Shown: positions 54,928 through 63,027 of the stretch, one piece after another
Layout: each line of letters opens with the position of its first letter
How positions within the stretch are numbered: position 1 is the first letter of the stretch
Assembly (NCBI RefSeq): GCF_001509485.1
Contig: NZ_LLZI01000287.1
Location: forward strand, 1 to 64,000
Direction: 5' to 3'
Length of the DNA: 64,000 nt
DNA from: Streptomyces sp. NRRL F-4489
GTDB taxonomy: Bacteria > Actinomycetota > Actinomycetes > Streptomycetales > Streptomycetaceae
Made by a program: the position numbers and the translations under genes
The notes under the pieces: model-generated
Told to the model about the DNA's origin: nothing
Database searches by the model: none
The model's input: only the letters and a program-made list of their open reading frames with translations

Positions 54928-55014
54928 GCGCTGCCTCCTGGATCGGTGCGGCCGCCCCAGAGAACCGCTCGGCGCAGGGTCCGATCCAGGGGCCGAGCAG
55001 GCACCGCATCGGCC

Positions 55015-55029
55015 ATGCACGAGCTGCAT
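55015..55029. promoter_or_regulatory. Palindrome between the ATPase and XRE genes
   Basis: ATGCA-CGAGC-TGCAT is an inverted repeat with perfect 5-base arms in the 173-base divergent gap. It is well placed to let the XRE protein control both directions. A possible -10 (CATAAC) overlaps its right end. Confidence 0.4.
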
Positions 55030-55100
55030 AACGGCGCACAGCAGGCCGCTACGCTCGTTCCGGAAGGCAGAATCGGCGACGGCAGAAAGGGCCGTGGCAG

Positions 55101-55511
55101 ATGGCCGAAGCACAGAACGAGGCACGATGGACCGGCGAGGTGATCCGGCAGGCGCGTGTGTTGCAGCGCCGCTCGCAGTCGGACGTCGCAGCCGAACTGG
55201 GCTACCACCAGAGCAAGGTGAGCCGCTTGGAGAACGGACGGGGCACGGAGGACGTACGAGTCCTGCGCGAGATCAGCCGCGTGCTGGACATCCCACCGCA
55301 CCACCTCGGCCTCGCAGCGCTCGCGACACCAGCCATCCCGACCCCGAAGCAGAGGACATGCACCGCCGCACCTTGCTCGCCGCCGGCCTCGCAGCGCTCG
55401 CGACACCGGCCACTACCACCGTCACCACGGCTCACCACGACCTGGTCCGTGCCCTCCTACCGGGGGGCACAGCTGCGGCCACGGGCCCTGCGCCGGACTC
55501 CGGGCAGCTGA
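55101..55511 (+). CDS. XRE-family regulator, N-terminal part (frame broken)
   Basis: The ATG at 55101 opens a Cro/C1-type helix-turn-helix at residues 13-68 (GEVIRQARVLQRRSQSDVA, ELGYHQSKVSRLENGRG, VLDIPPHHLGLAALATP). From about residue 80 the frame turns into low-complexity sequence and stops at 55511. The rest of a normal XRE-TPR protein lies in the -1 frame from about 55330 onward. Thus the gene is one XRE regulator with a one-base loss, or a pair of separately translated parts. It is divergent from the ATPase gene and upstream of the flavoprotein gene. Confidence 0.75.
   Translation: MAEAQNEARWTGEVIRQARVLQRRSQSDVAAELGYHQSKVSRLENGRGTEDVRVLREISRVLDIPPHHLGLAALATPAIPTPKQRTCTAAPCSPPASQRSRHRPLPPSPRLTTTWSVPSYRGAQLRPRALRRTPGS
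55307..55407 (+). repeat. Pair of exact 24-base direct repeats flanking the frame break
   Basis: Positions 55307-55330 and 55384-55407 are identical, 77 bases apart. Each copy encodes GLAALATP in the frame used on its own side of the break. Because 77 is not a multiple of three, deletion between copies would fuse the helix-turn-helix part in frame with the TPR part. Confidence 0.75.
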
Positions 55512-56377
55512 GGAACCGGTTGGCCGACGCCCGCCGCCTCTTCTCCTCCTGCGACTACACCCGGCTCGAACGCATACTCCCCGGCCTGATCGGTCAGCTG
55601 CGCGGCGCCATCGGTAGCTCCCCCGGCTCCACCGACCTGTCCGGCCTGCTGGCCACGGCCTACCAGACCTCGGCGAGCCTCCTGCTCAAGCAGAGCGATC
55701 CGGGCAACGCCTGGCTGGCGGTCGGGCGGGCGATGGCTGAGGCCGAGCGCTCCGGCGATCCCGTGGTCCTGGCCTCAAGCGTGCGTGTGCATGCCCACGT
55801 CCTGGCCCGTGAGAAGCACGCCACCCAAGCCATCACGCTTGTCCGCCACACCGCCGATCAGCTCGCCGGCGCGTACGACCAGCGGTCCCCCAAGTACCTC
55901 GCCGCCCTCGGCCTGCTTCTCCTTCGCGGAGCCACTGCCGCGAGCACCAGCGGCGACCGCTCAGCAGCCCAGGACTTCCTCTCCGAAGCCGAAGACGTCG
56001 CCCGCCACGTCACACTCGACCGGCCCGACGCCTGGGCCAACTTCAGTCCCACCAACGTTGCCCTCCACACCCTGAGTGCGGCCGTGGCCTTCGGAGACTC
56101 CGGCATCGCCCTGAAGACCGCACGCCCTCTCATGCGCCGCCACATCCCCGTCCCCGAACGCCGGGCCGCCCTGTGGATCGAAGCGGCCCGGGCCTACAGC
56201 CAACAAGGCCGGCTCCGCGACGGCTACCAGGCCCTGCGCATCGCCGAGAGCTGTGCGGCGCAGGACATCCGACGCCCCGCGGTCCGCGAGCTGGTCGCCG
56301 ATATGGCCGCCCGCGACCGCCGTCGTACCCTGCCGGAACTGCACCGCTTCAGCCGACAGCTGGGAGTCCCCGCGTGA
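55358..56377 (+). CDS. TPR-like C-terminal part of the XRE regulator
   Basis: This frame encodes a helical repeat region of the type found after the helix-turn-helix in Streptomyces XRE regulators (LLATAYQTSASLLLKQSDPG, WLAVGRAMAEAERSGDPV, LWIEAARAYSQQGRL). The first ATG in the frame is 55358 (MHRRTLLAAGLAAL), with a poorly spaced AGAGG before it. The coding pattern is intact for 339 codons, and the stop overlaps the flavoprotein start by four bases, which suggests it is still translated. The RRTLLAAG segment looks like a Tat signal but is the usual linker in intact relatives. Confidence 0.7.
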   Translation: MHRRTLLAAGLAALATPATTTVTTAHHDLVRALLPGGTAAATGPAPDSGQLRNRLADARRLFSSCDYTRLERILPGLIGQLRGAIGSSPGSTDLSGLLATAYQTSASLLLKQSDPGNAWLAVGRAMAEAERSGDPVVLASSVRVHAHVLAREKHATQAITLVRHTADQLAGAYDQRSPKYLAALGLLLLRGATAASTSGDRSAAQDFLSEAEDVARHVTLDRPDAWANFSPTNVALHTLSAAVAFGDSGIALKTARPLMRRHIPVPERRAALWIEAARAYSQQGRLRDGYQALRIAESCAAQDIRRPAVRELVADMAARDRRRTLPELHRFSRQLGVPA

Positions 56378-56937
56378 GCGATCAGCACCCCGTCCCGCAC
56401 ACCGGGAAGAAGCCCTTCCTCTACGTCGTCGTGTGCGCGGCGGGCGTCGCCGGCGATGTCGGCACGCTGATCACGGCCGCCCAGGAGGCCAATTGGGACG
56501 TCGGCGTCATCGCCACCCCGCAGGGCCTCGGCTTCCTCGAAACCACCGCCGTCGAGACGCAGACCGGCTACCCGATCCGCTCGGCCTGGCGCACCCCCGG
56601 GCAGCCCCGCCCGCTGCCGCCCGCCGATGCCATCGCCGTGGCCCCGGCCACCTTCAACACGATCAACAAGTGGGCCGCCGGAATCTCCGACACCCTGGCC
56701 GTCGGCATCCTGTGCGAGGCATACGGCTTCGGTATCCCCACCGCCGTCCTGCCGTACCTGAACTCCGCCCAGGCCGCCCATCCCGCGTACCGCCAAAGCC
56801 TGGAGCGGCTGCGGGAGATGGGTGTCCTGATCGGCTCGTACGAACCGCACCAGCCGAAAGCGGGCGGCGGAGCGGACCGGTTCCGCTGGGAAGAGGCCCT
56901 GGAGCTGCTGGGCCCGAAGGTGCTCGACCGGGGGTAG
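56374..56937 (+). CDS. Flavoprotein (PPC decarboxylase-like fold)
   Basis: The 187-residue protein has the Rossmann-like flavoprotein fold of phosphopantothenoylcysteine decarboxylases: YVVVCAAGVAGDVGTLITAA at the N-terminus and ADAIAVAPATFNTINKWAAG, which matches the family PASANTIAK flavin motif. Such FMN proteins oxidatively decarboxylate cysteine-like groups. The GTG start overlaps the XRE C-terminal stop (GTGA), and XRE-flavoprotein pairs recur in Streptomyces. Its link to the island pathway is unknown. Confidence 0.88.
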   Translation: MSDQHPVPHTGKKPFLYVVVCAAGVAGDVGTLITAAQEANWDVGVIATPQGLGFLETTAVETQTGYPIRSAWRTPGQPRPLPPADAIAVAPATFNTINKWAAGISDTLAVGILCEAYGFGIPTAVLPYLNSAQAAHPAYRQSLERLREMGVLIGSYEPHQPKAGGGADRFRWEEALELLGPKVLDRG

Positions 56938-56976
56938 CCGACCGGGGACAGGTGAGGCCCTGGCCTTCGGGACCCC

Positions 56977-58065
56977 CTACGGCCGGGGGTGCCCCGGTAG
57001 GTCCGGCCCTGGCACCGCGACCGGCCCCAGGGCCGCTGCCGGGCGGGCCGCTCCCGGCCCGAAGCGGGCGCGGGCGCGGTCGGTGGCGGCTTCGACGCGG
57101 TGGGCGCGGTCGTCGGCGGGGTCGAAGGAGAGCTGGCGGGCGGCGTGTTCGGCGGGGCAGAGGTCCTCGGCGCGCAGGGCCAGGGCGCGGACCCGGGCCC
57201 GCTGGAGGGCGAGGGCGGTGTGCAGGGCGTAGGCGGCCTCGGTGAGGGCGGGGCCGTGCGCGGTGGGGGCGGCCAGGCGGCGGGTGCGGGTGGTGGTGGA
57301 GCGGTCGGCGTAGCGGACGGTGAGGGTGAGGGCGCGGGCCGCCTGGCCGCTCGTGCGCAGGCGGGCGCCGAGTTCGTCGGCGAGGGAGAGCAGGGCGCGG
57401 CGGCGGCGGTCGGGGTCCAGTTCGTCGTGGGCGAAGCGGTGTTCGGCGGCGATCGAGCGGGCGGCGGCGTTGGGGGTGACGGGGGTGGGGTCGATACCGC
57501 GGGCGCGGTCGGAGACCGCCCGGCCGGCCTTCGCGCCGAGGATCCGCTGGAGGGTGGCGGGCGGTGCGGCGGCGATCCGGCCGACGCTGTCGAGCCCGTA
57601 CGCGGAGAGCGTGCGGGCGGTCGCGGGCCCGACGCCGTGCAGTGCGGCGGCCGGGCGGCGGTCGAGGAAGGCGGCGGCCGCGCGGGGGTCGGCGGGCACC
57701 GCGCGGATGCCGCCGGGCGGGGCGTCCTGGGCCGCGATCCGGGCCAGCTGCGGGTTGGCGCCGACGCCGATGGTGCAGCTCACGCCGTGCCAGGCCAGGG
57801 CGCGCAGCCGGATCAGCGCGGCGATGCCGGCCGCGTCCCGGCCGAAGTAGCGCAGCGCGCCGCGGACGTCGGCGAGCGCGGCGTCCGGCGGGAGTGCCTG
57901 CACCACCGGGGTGAACTGGGCGAGCAGGCCGAGGAGTTGCTCGTACTGGCGGGCGTCGACGGGCTCGCCGGCGGCGGTGCGGAAGCGGATGTGCAGGGTC
58001 GCGGGCGGGCGCCGGGCGCCGGGCGGGGGCGGCGGCGCGGCGGGCGGCTTCGGGGCGGCGCTCAT
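56977..58065 (-). CDS. ImuB-like, non-catalytic Y-family polymerase protein
   Basis: The 362-residue protein has the Y-family little-finger and helix-hairpin-helix region (ALHGVGPATARTLSAYGL, DSVGRIAAAPPATLQRILG). The catalytic carboxylates are missing: the N-terminal DxDxFF-type motif is LHIRFRTAAGEP and the SxDE motif is DAALADV. This is the pattern of ImuB, which bridges the polymerase and clamp; RQLSFDP near residue 322 could be the clamp-binding motif. The ATG at 58065 overlaps the DnaE2 stop (ATGA), so the two are translated together. No ImuA-like gene is present. Confidence 0.85.
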   Translation of the reverse strand: MSAAPKPPAAPPPPPGARRPPATLHIRFRTAAGEPVDARQYEQLLGLLAQFTPVVQALPPDAALADVRGALRYFGRDAAGIAALIRLRALAWHGVSCTIGVGANPQLARIAAQDAPPGGIRAVPADPRAAAAFLDRRPAAALHGVGPATARTLSAYGLDSVGRIAAAPPATLQRILGAKAGRAVSDRARGIDPTPVTPNAAARSIAAEHRFAHDELDPDRRRRALLSLADELGARLRTSGQAARALTLTVRYADRSTTTRTRRLAAPTAHGPALTEAAYALHTALALQRARVRALALRAEDLCPAEHAARQLSFDPADDRAHRVEAATDRARARFGPGAARPAAALGPVAVPGPDLPGHPRP

Positions 58066-61000
58066 CGTCCGGCGCTCCCGGGGCTGGCGTGCCACAGCTT
58101 GCGGCCGGTGGCGGCGGTCTCACCGGCCGGGCGGAGGTCCGCCCAGGGGTGGAGCGCGTAGCCGGTCTCCAGGCGGAGGGTGCGGCCGGCGGTCTCGGTG
58201 GTCTCGGCGGGCTCGTCACCGGCGGGGCCGGGGGGCTCCGCCGCGTCCGGGGCGGCGGCGAGCCGGGCGGTGACCGCCTCCAGGCCGCCGTCGGCACGGA
58301 GTTCGGCGAGTTCGGCGAGGTTCCAGGCGGCGTCGCCGACGACGCTGAAGCTGCGCGGGCCGCGGCGCTGGACGGTGCCGCGCACCAGCAGCAGCCACGA
58401 GTGGAAGACCGTGTGCGCGCACCGCTCGTGGCTGTCGTCGAAGAAGGCGCAGTCCACCAGGCCGGTGGTGTCGTCGAGGGTGGTGAAGATGACCCGGCGG
58501 CCGGAGCGGACCGGCGGGGTCTGGGTGGCGGCCTTGGCGCCGGCCACCAGCACCGTCTCGCCGTGCCGTACGGTGCCCAGCAGCCGGGCCGGGACCGCGC
58601 CCAGCTCGGTGAGGAACTCCCGGTGGTCGGCCATCAGATGGCGGGAGGCGTCCATGCCGAGGACGCCCAGTTCGGCGCTGAGCCGCTCCACGTCGGTGAG
58701 GTCGGGCAGCCCGGCCGGCGCGACCGGTTCGGCCGCCGCCTCACCGTCCGTGTGCAGCGCGAGCTGGCCGGCGGGGGCGGTCCGGCCGCGGTGGTGGAGT
58801 TCGGCGAGGTGCAGCAGCAGATCGCGGCGGTTGGCGCCGAAGGCGTCCAGCGCGCCGACCCGGGCCAGGCGTTCGGCCACCGGGCGGCTGGGCCGGGCGC
58901 GCTGCCAGAAGTCCTGGAGCGAGCGGTAGGGCTGCCCGTCGGCGATCCGCCGGGCCTCGGCCTTGGCGATGCCGTGCACATCGGCGAGGGCCAGCCGCAG
59001 CCCCCAGGTGTCCGGCGCGCCGTCCCTACCGGACACCAGTTCGATCCGGTGGGTGACGCCCGACCGGTTCGCGTCCAGGGGCAGTACCGGCACCCCGCGC
59101 CGCCGGGCGTCCGCGAGCAGCAGCCGCTTGGGGTACATCCCGGGGTCGTGGGTGAGCAGCCCGGCGTAGAAGGCCGCCGGATGGTGCGCCTTGAGCCAGG
59201 CGGACTGGTAGGTGGGCACCGCGAACGCCACCGCGTGCGCCTTGCAGAAGCCGTACGAGCCGAACGCCTCGACGATCTCCCAGGTGTGCGCGACGACATC
59301 GGGGGCGTAGCCGCGCAGCGCGGCCCGCCGGGTGAACCACGCGCGCACCTCCCCCTGGCCCGCCGGGTCGGACAGCGCCCGCCGCTTCTCGTCCGCCTCG
59401 TCCCGCCCGCAGTCCGTCATGATCCGCAGAATCTCGATGATCTGCTCGTGGAAGACCACCACGCCGTACGTCTCGCGCAGCACCTCTTCCAGGTCGGGGT
59501 GCGGGTAGCGGGGCGCGCGGCGGCCGTGCCGGGCCGCGATGAACGGCCGCACCATATCGGCGGCGACCGGTCCGGGCCGGAAGAGCGAGATGTCCACGAC
59601 CAGGTCGTGGAAGGTGGCGGGCTGGAGCCGGCCGACCAGGTCGCGCTGGCCGGGCGACTCGATCTGGAAGCAGCCCAGGGTCTCGGTCGAGCGGATCAGC
59701 CCGTACGTGGCCGGGTCTCCGGGCGGGACCTGCGCGGGGTCGTCCAGGTCGAGGCGGGTCCCGGTGGCCCGGCCGATCTCGGCGACCGCGTGCGCCATCG
59801 CGGACTGCATCCGCACGCCCAGCACGTCGAGTTTGAGCAGTCCCAGGTCCTCCACGTCGTCCTTGTCGAACTGGGACATCGCGAACCCCTCGCCGCTGGT
59901 GGGCACGACGGGTGTGCGGTCCAGCAGCGTGGCGTCGGAGAGCAGCACCCCGCACGGGTGCATGGCGGTGCCGCGGGGCAGCGCGTCCAGCGCCTCGACC
60001 AGCTCCCAGAGCCGCTCGCCGGCCTCCTCGCGGACGCCGCGCAGCTCCGGCAGCTCGGTCAGCGCGGCGCGCGCGTCGCGGGCCCGGATGTGCGGGAACG
60101 CCTTGGCGAGCCGGTCCACCCGCTCCGGGTCCATGCCGAGGGCGGCGCCCACGTCCCGTACGGCGTGCCGGACGCGGTAGGTCTCGGGCATCGCGACGGT
60201 CGCCACCCGCTCGGCGCCGAACCGGTCGAAGATCGCGCGGTAGACCTCCAGCCGGCGGGCCGACTCCACGTCGATGTCGATGTCCGGCAGCGCGGCCCGC
60301 CGCTCGGACAGGAACCGCTCCATCAGCAGCCCGTGCGCGACCGGGTCGGCGTGCGCGATGCCCAGCAGGTGGTTGACCAGGGAGCCGGCGCCGGAGCCGC
60401 GGGCGGCCACCCGGATGCCCATCTCCCGTATGTCGTCCACGACTTGAGCGACCGTCAGGAAGTAGGTGGGGTAGCCGAGCCGTTCGATGGTGCGCAGTTC
60501 GTCGTGGAGCCGGACCCAGTAGGCGCGGTCGCGGTCGTAGCCGCGCAGCACCATCGCGGCGGCGCAGCGGGAGCGCAGCACCCGGGCGGCGGTGCGGTAC
60601 CGGGCGCCGACCAGGTCCGGTTCGGGGAAGTGGACGCGGCCCAGGCCGAGGTCGGCGCGCGGGTCCACCCGGCACCGCCCGGCGGTCTCCTCGGTCATGG
60701 TGAGCAGCCGGTGGGCCAGGTCGCGGCGGAAGCCGGCCGCCTCGGCGATCCGCTCGGCGGCGGCGGCCATCGCGGCGCCGTCCTTGAGCCAGCGCTCGCC
60801 GCTGTCCCAGGTCTCGGGGCGGTGCCGGTCGACGGGGACCAGGCGGCGGGCGGAGTCCAGGACGTCGGCGACCGGGCCCTGGCCGGGGTCGGCGTAGCGG
60901 ACGGCGTTGGTCAGGACGGCGCGGACGCCCTGGTCGACGGCGAAGCCGAGGGTGCGGGCGGCCAGCCGCAGGGAGCCGGGGCCGGCGCCGGGGCGGCCGT

Positions 61001-61592
61001 GGTCGACGGCCTCCAGGCGCAGCGCGTCGCCGTACAGCGCGCGCCAGGGCGCGAGGAGGCGGGCGGCGCGGTCCGGGCGCCCGGCGGCCAGCGCCCGGCC
61101 GACGTCGGAGTCGGGGCCGAGGAGGACGGTCAGCCCGCCGGCGGCGGACTCCAGGGCCGCGCGCGGCAGGACCGGCCGGTCGGCGCCGGCGGCGTGGGCG
61201 GCCGAGACCAGCCGGCACAGGCCGGCCCACCCGGCCGCGCCGTCCCGGGCGAGGAAGACCGCGCGGGGGGCGGACTCGTCGACGAAGGCGCCACCGCGCG
61301 CCGGGGTGCGGGGGCGGGGCGCCGCCCCCCGGGACGCCGCTCCCCCGGCCGGCTCCCGGTCCACGGCGTCCGCGGCATCCGCCACGGCGAGGTCGGCGCC
61401 GAACAGCGGGCGGATCCCGGCCGCGAGCGCGGCCTTGGCGAAGCGGACCGTGCCGGCCAGGCCGTCCCGGTCGGTCAGGGCGAGGGCGTCCAGACCGCGC
61501 TCGGCGGCGCGCTCGACCAGCCGCTCGGGGTGGGAGGCGCCGTAGCGCGGCGAGAAGCCGGACGCGGTGTGCAGATGCGTGAACCCGGGCAT
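58062..61592 (-). CDS. dnaE2: Error-prone DNA polymerase III alpha subunit, DnaE2 type
   Basis: The 1,176-residue protein starts at the ATG at 61592 (AGGAGG upstream). It has an N-terminal PHP domain (FTHLHTASGFS), the polymerase palm with the paired Asp residues in LPDIDIDVESARR, and a C-terminal OB domain (ETVLVAGAKAATQTPP). In actinobacteria DnaE2 (ImuC) copies damaged DNA and causes induced mutation with ImuB. A LexA-box match 78 bases upstream and the coupled ImuB-like gene support this role over the replicative DnaE1. Confidence 0.93.
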   Translation of the reverse strand: MPGFTHLHTASGFSPRYGASHPERLVERAAERGLDALALTDRDGLAGTVRFAKAALAAGIRPLFGADLAVADAADAVDREPAGGAASRGAAPRPRTPARGGAFVDESAPRAVFLARDGAAGWAGLCRLVSAAHAAGADRPVLPRAALESAAGGLTVLLGPDSDVGRALAAGRPDRAARLLAPWRALYGDALRLEAVDHGRPGAGPGSLRLAARTLGFAVDQGVRAVLTNAVRYADPGQGPVADVLDSARRLVPVDRHRPETWDSGERWLKDGAAMAAAAERIAEAAGFRRDLAHRLLTMTEETAGRCRVDPRADLGLGRVHFPEPDLVGARYRTAARVLRSRCAAAMVLRGYDRDRAYWVRLHDELRTIERLGYPTYFLTVAQVVDDIREMGIRVAARGSGAGSLVNHLLGIAHADPVAHGLLMERFLSERRAALPDIDIDVESARRLEVYRAIFDRFGAERVATVAMPETYRVRHAVRDVGAALGMDPERVDRLAKAFPHIRARDARAALTELPELRGVREEAGERLWELVEALDALPRGTAMHPCGVLLSDATLLDRTPVVPTSGEGFAMSQFDKDDVEDLGLLKLDVLGVRMQSAMAHAVAEIGRATGTRLDLDDPAQVPPGDPATYGLIRSTETLGCFQIESPGQRDLVGRLQPATFHDLVVDISLFRPGPVAADMVRPFIAARHGRRAPRYPHPDLEEVLRETYGVVVFHEQIIEILRIMTDCGRDEADEKRRALSDPAGQGEVRAWFTRRAALRGYAPDVVAHTWEIVEAFGSYGFCKAHAVAFAVPTYQSAWLKAHHPAAFYAGLLTHDPGMYPKRLLLADARRRGVPVLPLDANRSGVTHRIELVSGRDGAPDTWGLRLALADVHGIAKAEARRIADGQPYRSLQDFWQRARPSRPVAERLARVGALDAFGANRRDLLLHLAELHHRGRTAPAGQLALHTDGEAAAEPVAPAGLPDLTDVERLSAELGVLGMDASRHLMADHREFLTELGAVPARLLGTVRHGETVLVAGAKAATQTPPVRSGRRVIFTTLDDTTGLVDCAFFDDSHERCAHTVFHSWLLLVRGTVQRRGPRSFSVVGDAAWNLAELAELRADGGLEAVTARLAAAPDAAEPPGPAGDEPAETTETAGRTLRLETGYALHPWADLRPAGETAATGRKLWHASPGSAGR

Positions 61593-61669
61593 CCGCACCT
61601 CCTGCACCTCATACGCCCCCCGGCTCTCTTCGTGACCCTTGTTTCACTTCCTCCACCATAACGCTTTCT

Positions 61670-61685
61670 TCGAACATCCGTACGA
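61670..61685. promoter_or_regulatory. LexA (SOS) box upstream of dnaE2
   Basis: TCGAACATCCGTACGA matches the actinobacterial SOS box TCGAAC-N4-GTTCGA at 11 of 12 positions (A for T in the right arm). It lies 78 bases upstream of the dnaE2 start and supports induction by DNA damage. Confidence 0.7.
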
Positions 61686-61802
61686 ACACACGCCAGGAAC
61701 CCCCACCGGACCGAATAAAACGTCCTAAAGGGATATAAAGCCCTTGGAATCGATGACGGACCCCCTCACTGCATCCGCTGTGACCCCGGAACGGAGCGGC
61801 GC

Positions 61803-62864
61803 ATGGCCACCACCGACGACGGCACCCGGCTGACCTTCGCCGAGGAGGTGCGGAGCGCGGTGACGCCCCGGGCGGCGCTCCTGGTGATCGGGGTGCTGGG
61901 CCTGATGGTCGCGTTCATCACGTCGTACACCGGCGCCTTCCACCATCCGAAGCCGGACCGGGTGCCGCTCGATGTGGTCGCCCCCGCGCAGGTCCGCGCC
62001 GGGCTGGTGGACCGGCTGGGCCGGCTGCCGGGGGCGCCGCTGGACCCGCGCCCGGCCGCCTCCGAGCAGGAGGCGCGGCGCCGGCTCGCGGACCGGGAGA
62101 CCGACGCCGCGCTGCTGGTGGACCCGCGCGGCCGGACCGACCGGCTACTGGTCGCCGGCGGTGGCGGCGCCTCTCTGGCGCAGGCGGTCGAACTGGTGGT
62201 GACGGCGGCCGAGAAGCAGCAGCAGCGGAGCGTGCGCACCGAGGACGTGGCCCCCGCCGGCCCCGGCGACAGCCGCAGTCTGTCGTCGTTCTACCTGGTG
62301 GTGGGGTGGTGCGTGGGCGGCTATCTGTGCGCGGCGATCCTGGCGATCAGCGCCGGGGCGCGGCCGGCCAACGGGCAGCGGGCGGTGATCCGGCTGGCCG
62401 CGCTGGCGCTCTACGCGATCGCCGCCGGGCTCGCCGGGGCGATCGTGGTCGGCCCGGTCCTCGGCGCGCTGCCCGGCAGCCTCTTCGGGCTGTGGGGGCT
62501 GGGCGCGCTGACCGTCTTCGCGGTGGGCGCGACCACGCTGGCGTTCCAGGGGCTGCTGGGGATCCTCGGCATCGGCCTGGCGATCCTGGTGATCGTGGTG
62601 TTCGGGAACCCGAGCGCGGGCGGCGCGTATCCGTATCCGCTGCTGCCGCCGTTCTGGCGGGCGATCGGGCCGGCGCTGCCGCCGGGCGCCGGCACCTGGG
62701 CGGCGCGCTCGATCGCGTACTTCCGGGGCCAGGCGCTGACCGGGCCGCTGCTGGTGCTCTCCGCCTGGGCGGTGGGCGGGTCGCTGGTCACCCTCCTGCT
62801 GGCGGCGCGCCGCCGGGGCGCGGGCGGGTCGGCGGCCGCCGCGGACCGGCCGGGGGCCGCCTGA
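61803..62864 (+). CDS. DUF3533-like membrane protein
   Basis: The 353-residue protein has one membrane helix at about residues 25-43 (ALLVIGVLGLMVAFITSYTG), an extracellular loop of about 110 residues (ARLADRETDAALLVD-like ADRETDAALLV), and five C-terminal helices from about residue 160. This matches the ABC-2/YhgE/DUF3533 proteins, whose function is unproven. It is divergent from dnaE2; an AT-rich GATATAAAG at 61732-61740 is its likely -10 region. The gene ends before two strong hairpins. Confidence 0.8.
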   Translation: MATTDDGTRLTFAEEVRSAVTPRAALLVIGVLGLMVAFITSYTGAFHHPKPDRVPLDVVAPAQVRAGLVDRLGRLPGAPLDPRPAASEQEARRRLADRETDAALLVDPRGRTDRLLVAGGGGASLAQAVELVVTAAEKQQQRSVRTEDVAPAGPGDSRSLSSFYLVVGWCVGGYLCAAILAISAGARPANGQRAVIRLAALALYAIAAGLAGAIVVGPVLGALPGSLFGLWGLGALTVFAVGATTLAFQGLLGILGIGLAILVIVVFGNPSAGGAYPYPLLPPFWRAIGPALPPGAGTWAARSIAYFRGQALTGPLLVLSAWAVGGSLVTLLLAARRRGAGGSAAAADRPGAA

Positions 62865-62925
62865 CACCGCGTCCGCCTGACGGCCCGTACGCCTGACGAG
62901 CCGTCAGGTTCGCCCTCGCGGAAAC

Positions 62926-62981
62926 GGCGGCGCCCCGTGCCTGCCGCGCCCCTCCCGGCGCGGCAGGCACGGGGCGCCGCC
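62926..62981. terminator. Very strong 25-base-arm hairpin
   Basis: Arms of 25 bases (62926-62950 and 62957-62981) pair perfectly around a 6-base loop, between convergent genes ending at 62864 and 63028. It is the strongest stem in the window and should terminate both. Confidence 0.8.
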
Positions 62982-62990
62982 CGTCCCGGT

Positions 62991-63020
62991 CGCGGGGCCG
63001 GCATCGGCACCGGCCCCGCG
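62991..63020. terminator. Second tandem hairpin
   Basis: CGCGGGGCCGG and its complement pair as 11-base arms around an 8-base loop, immediately after the 25-base hairpin and next to the SDR stop. The two form a tandem terminator. Confidence 0.6.
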
Positions 63021-63027
63021 CGGCCGG

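Noticed and set aside
55358..55440. Tat signal peptide starting MHRRTLLAAGL
   Set aside because: The same RRTLLAAG-type segment is the normal linker between the helix-turn-helix and TPR parts of intact XRE regulators, so export is unlikely.
48546..56937. Prophage or integrative element
   Set aside because: No integrase, transposase, tRNA gene or flanking att-like repeats were found; only lower GC and gene content suggest acquisition.
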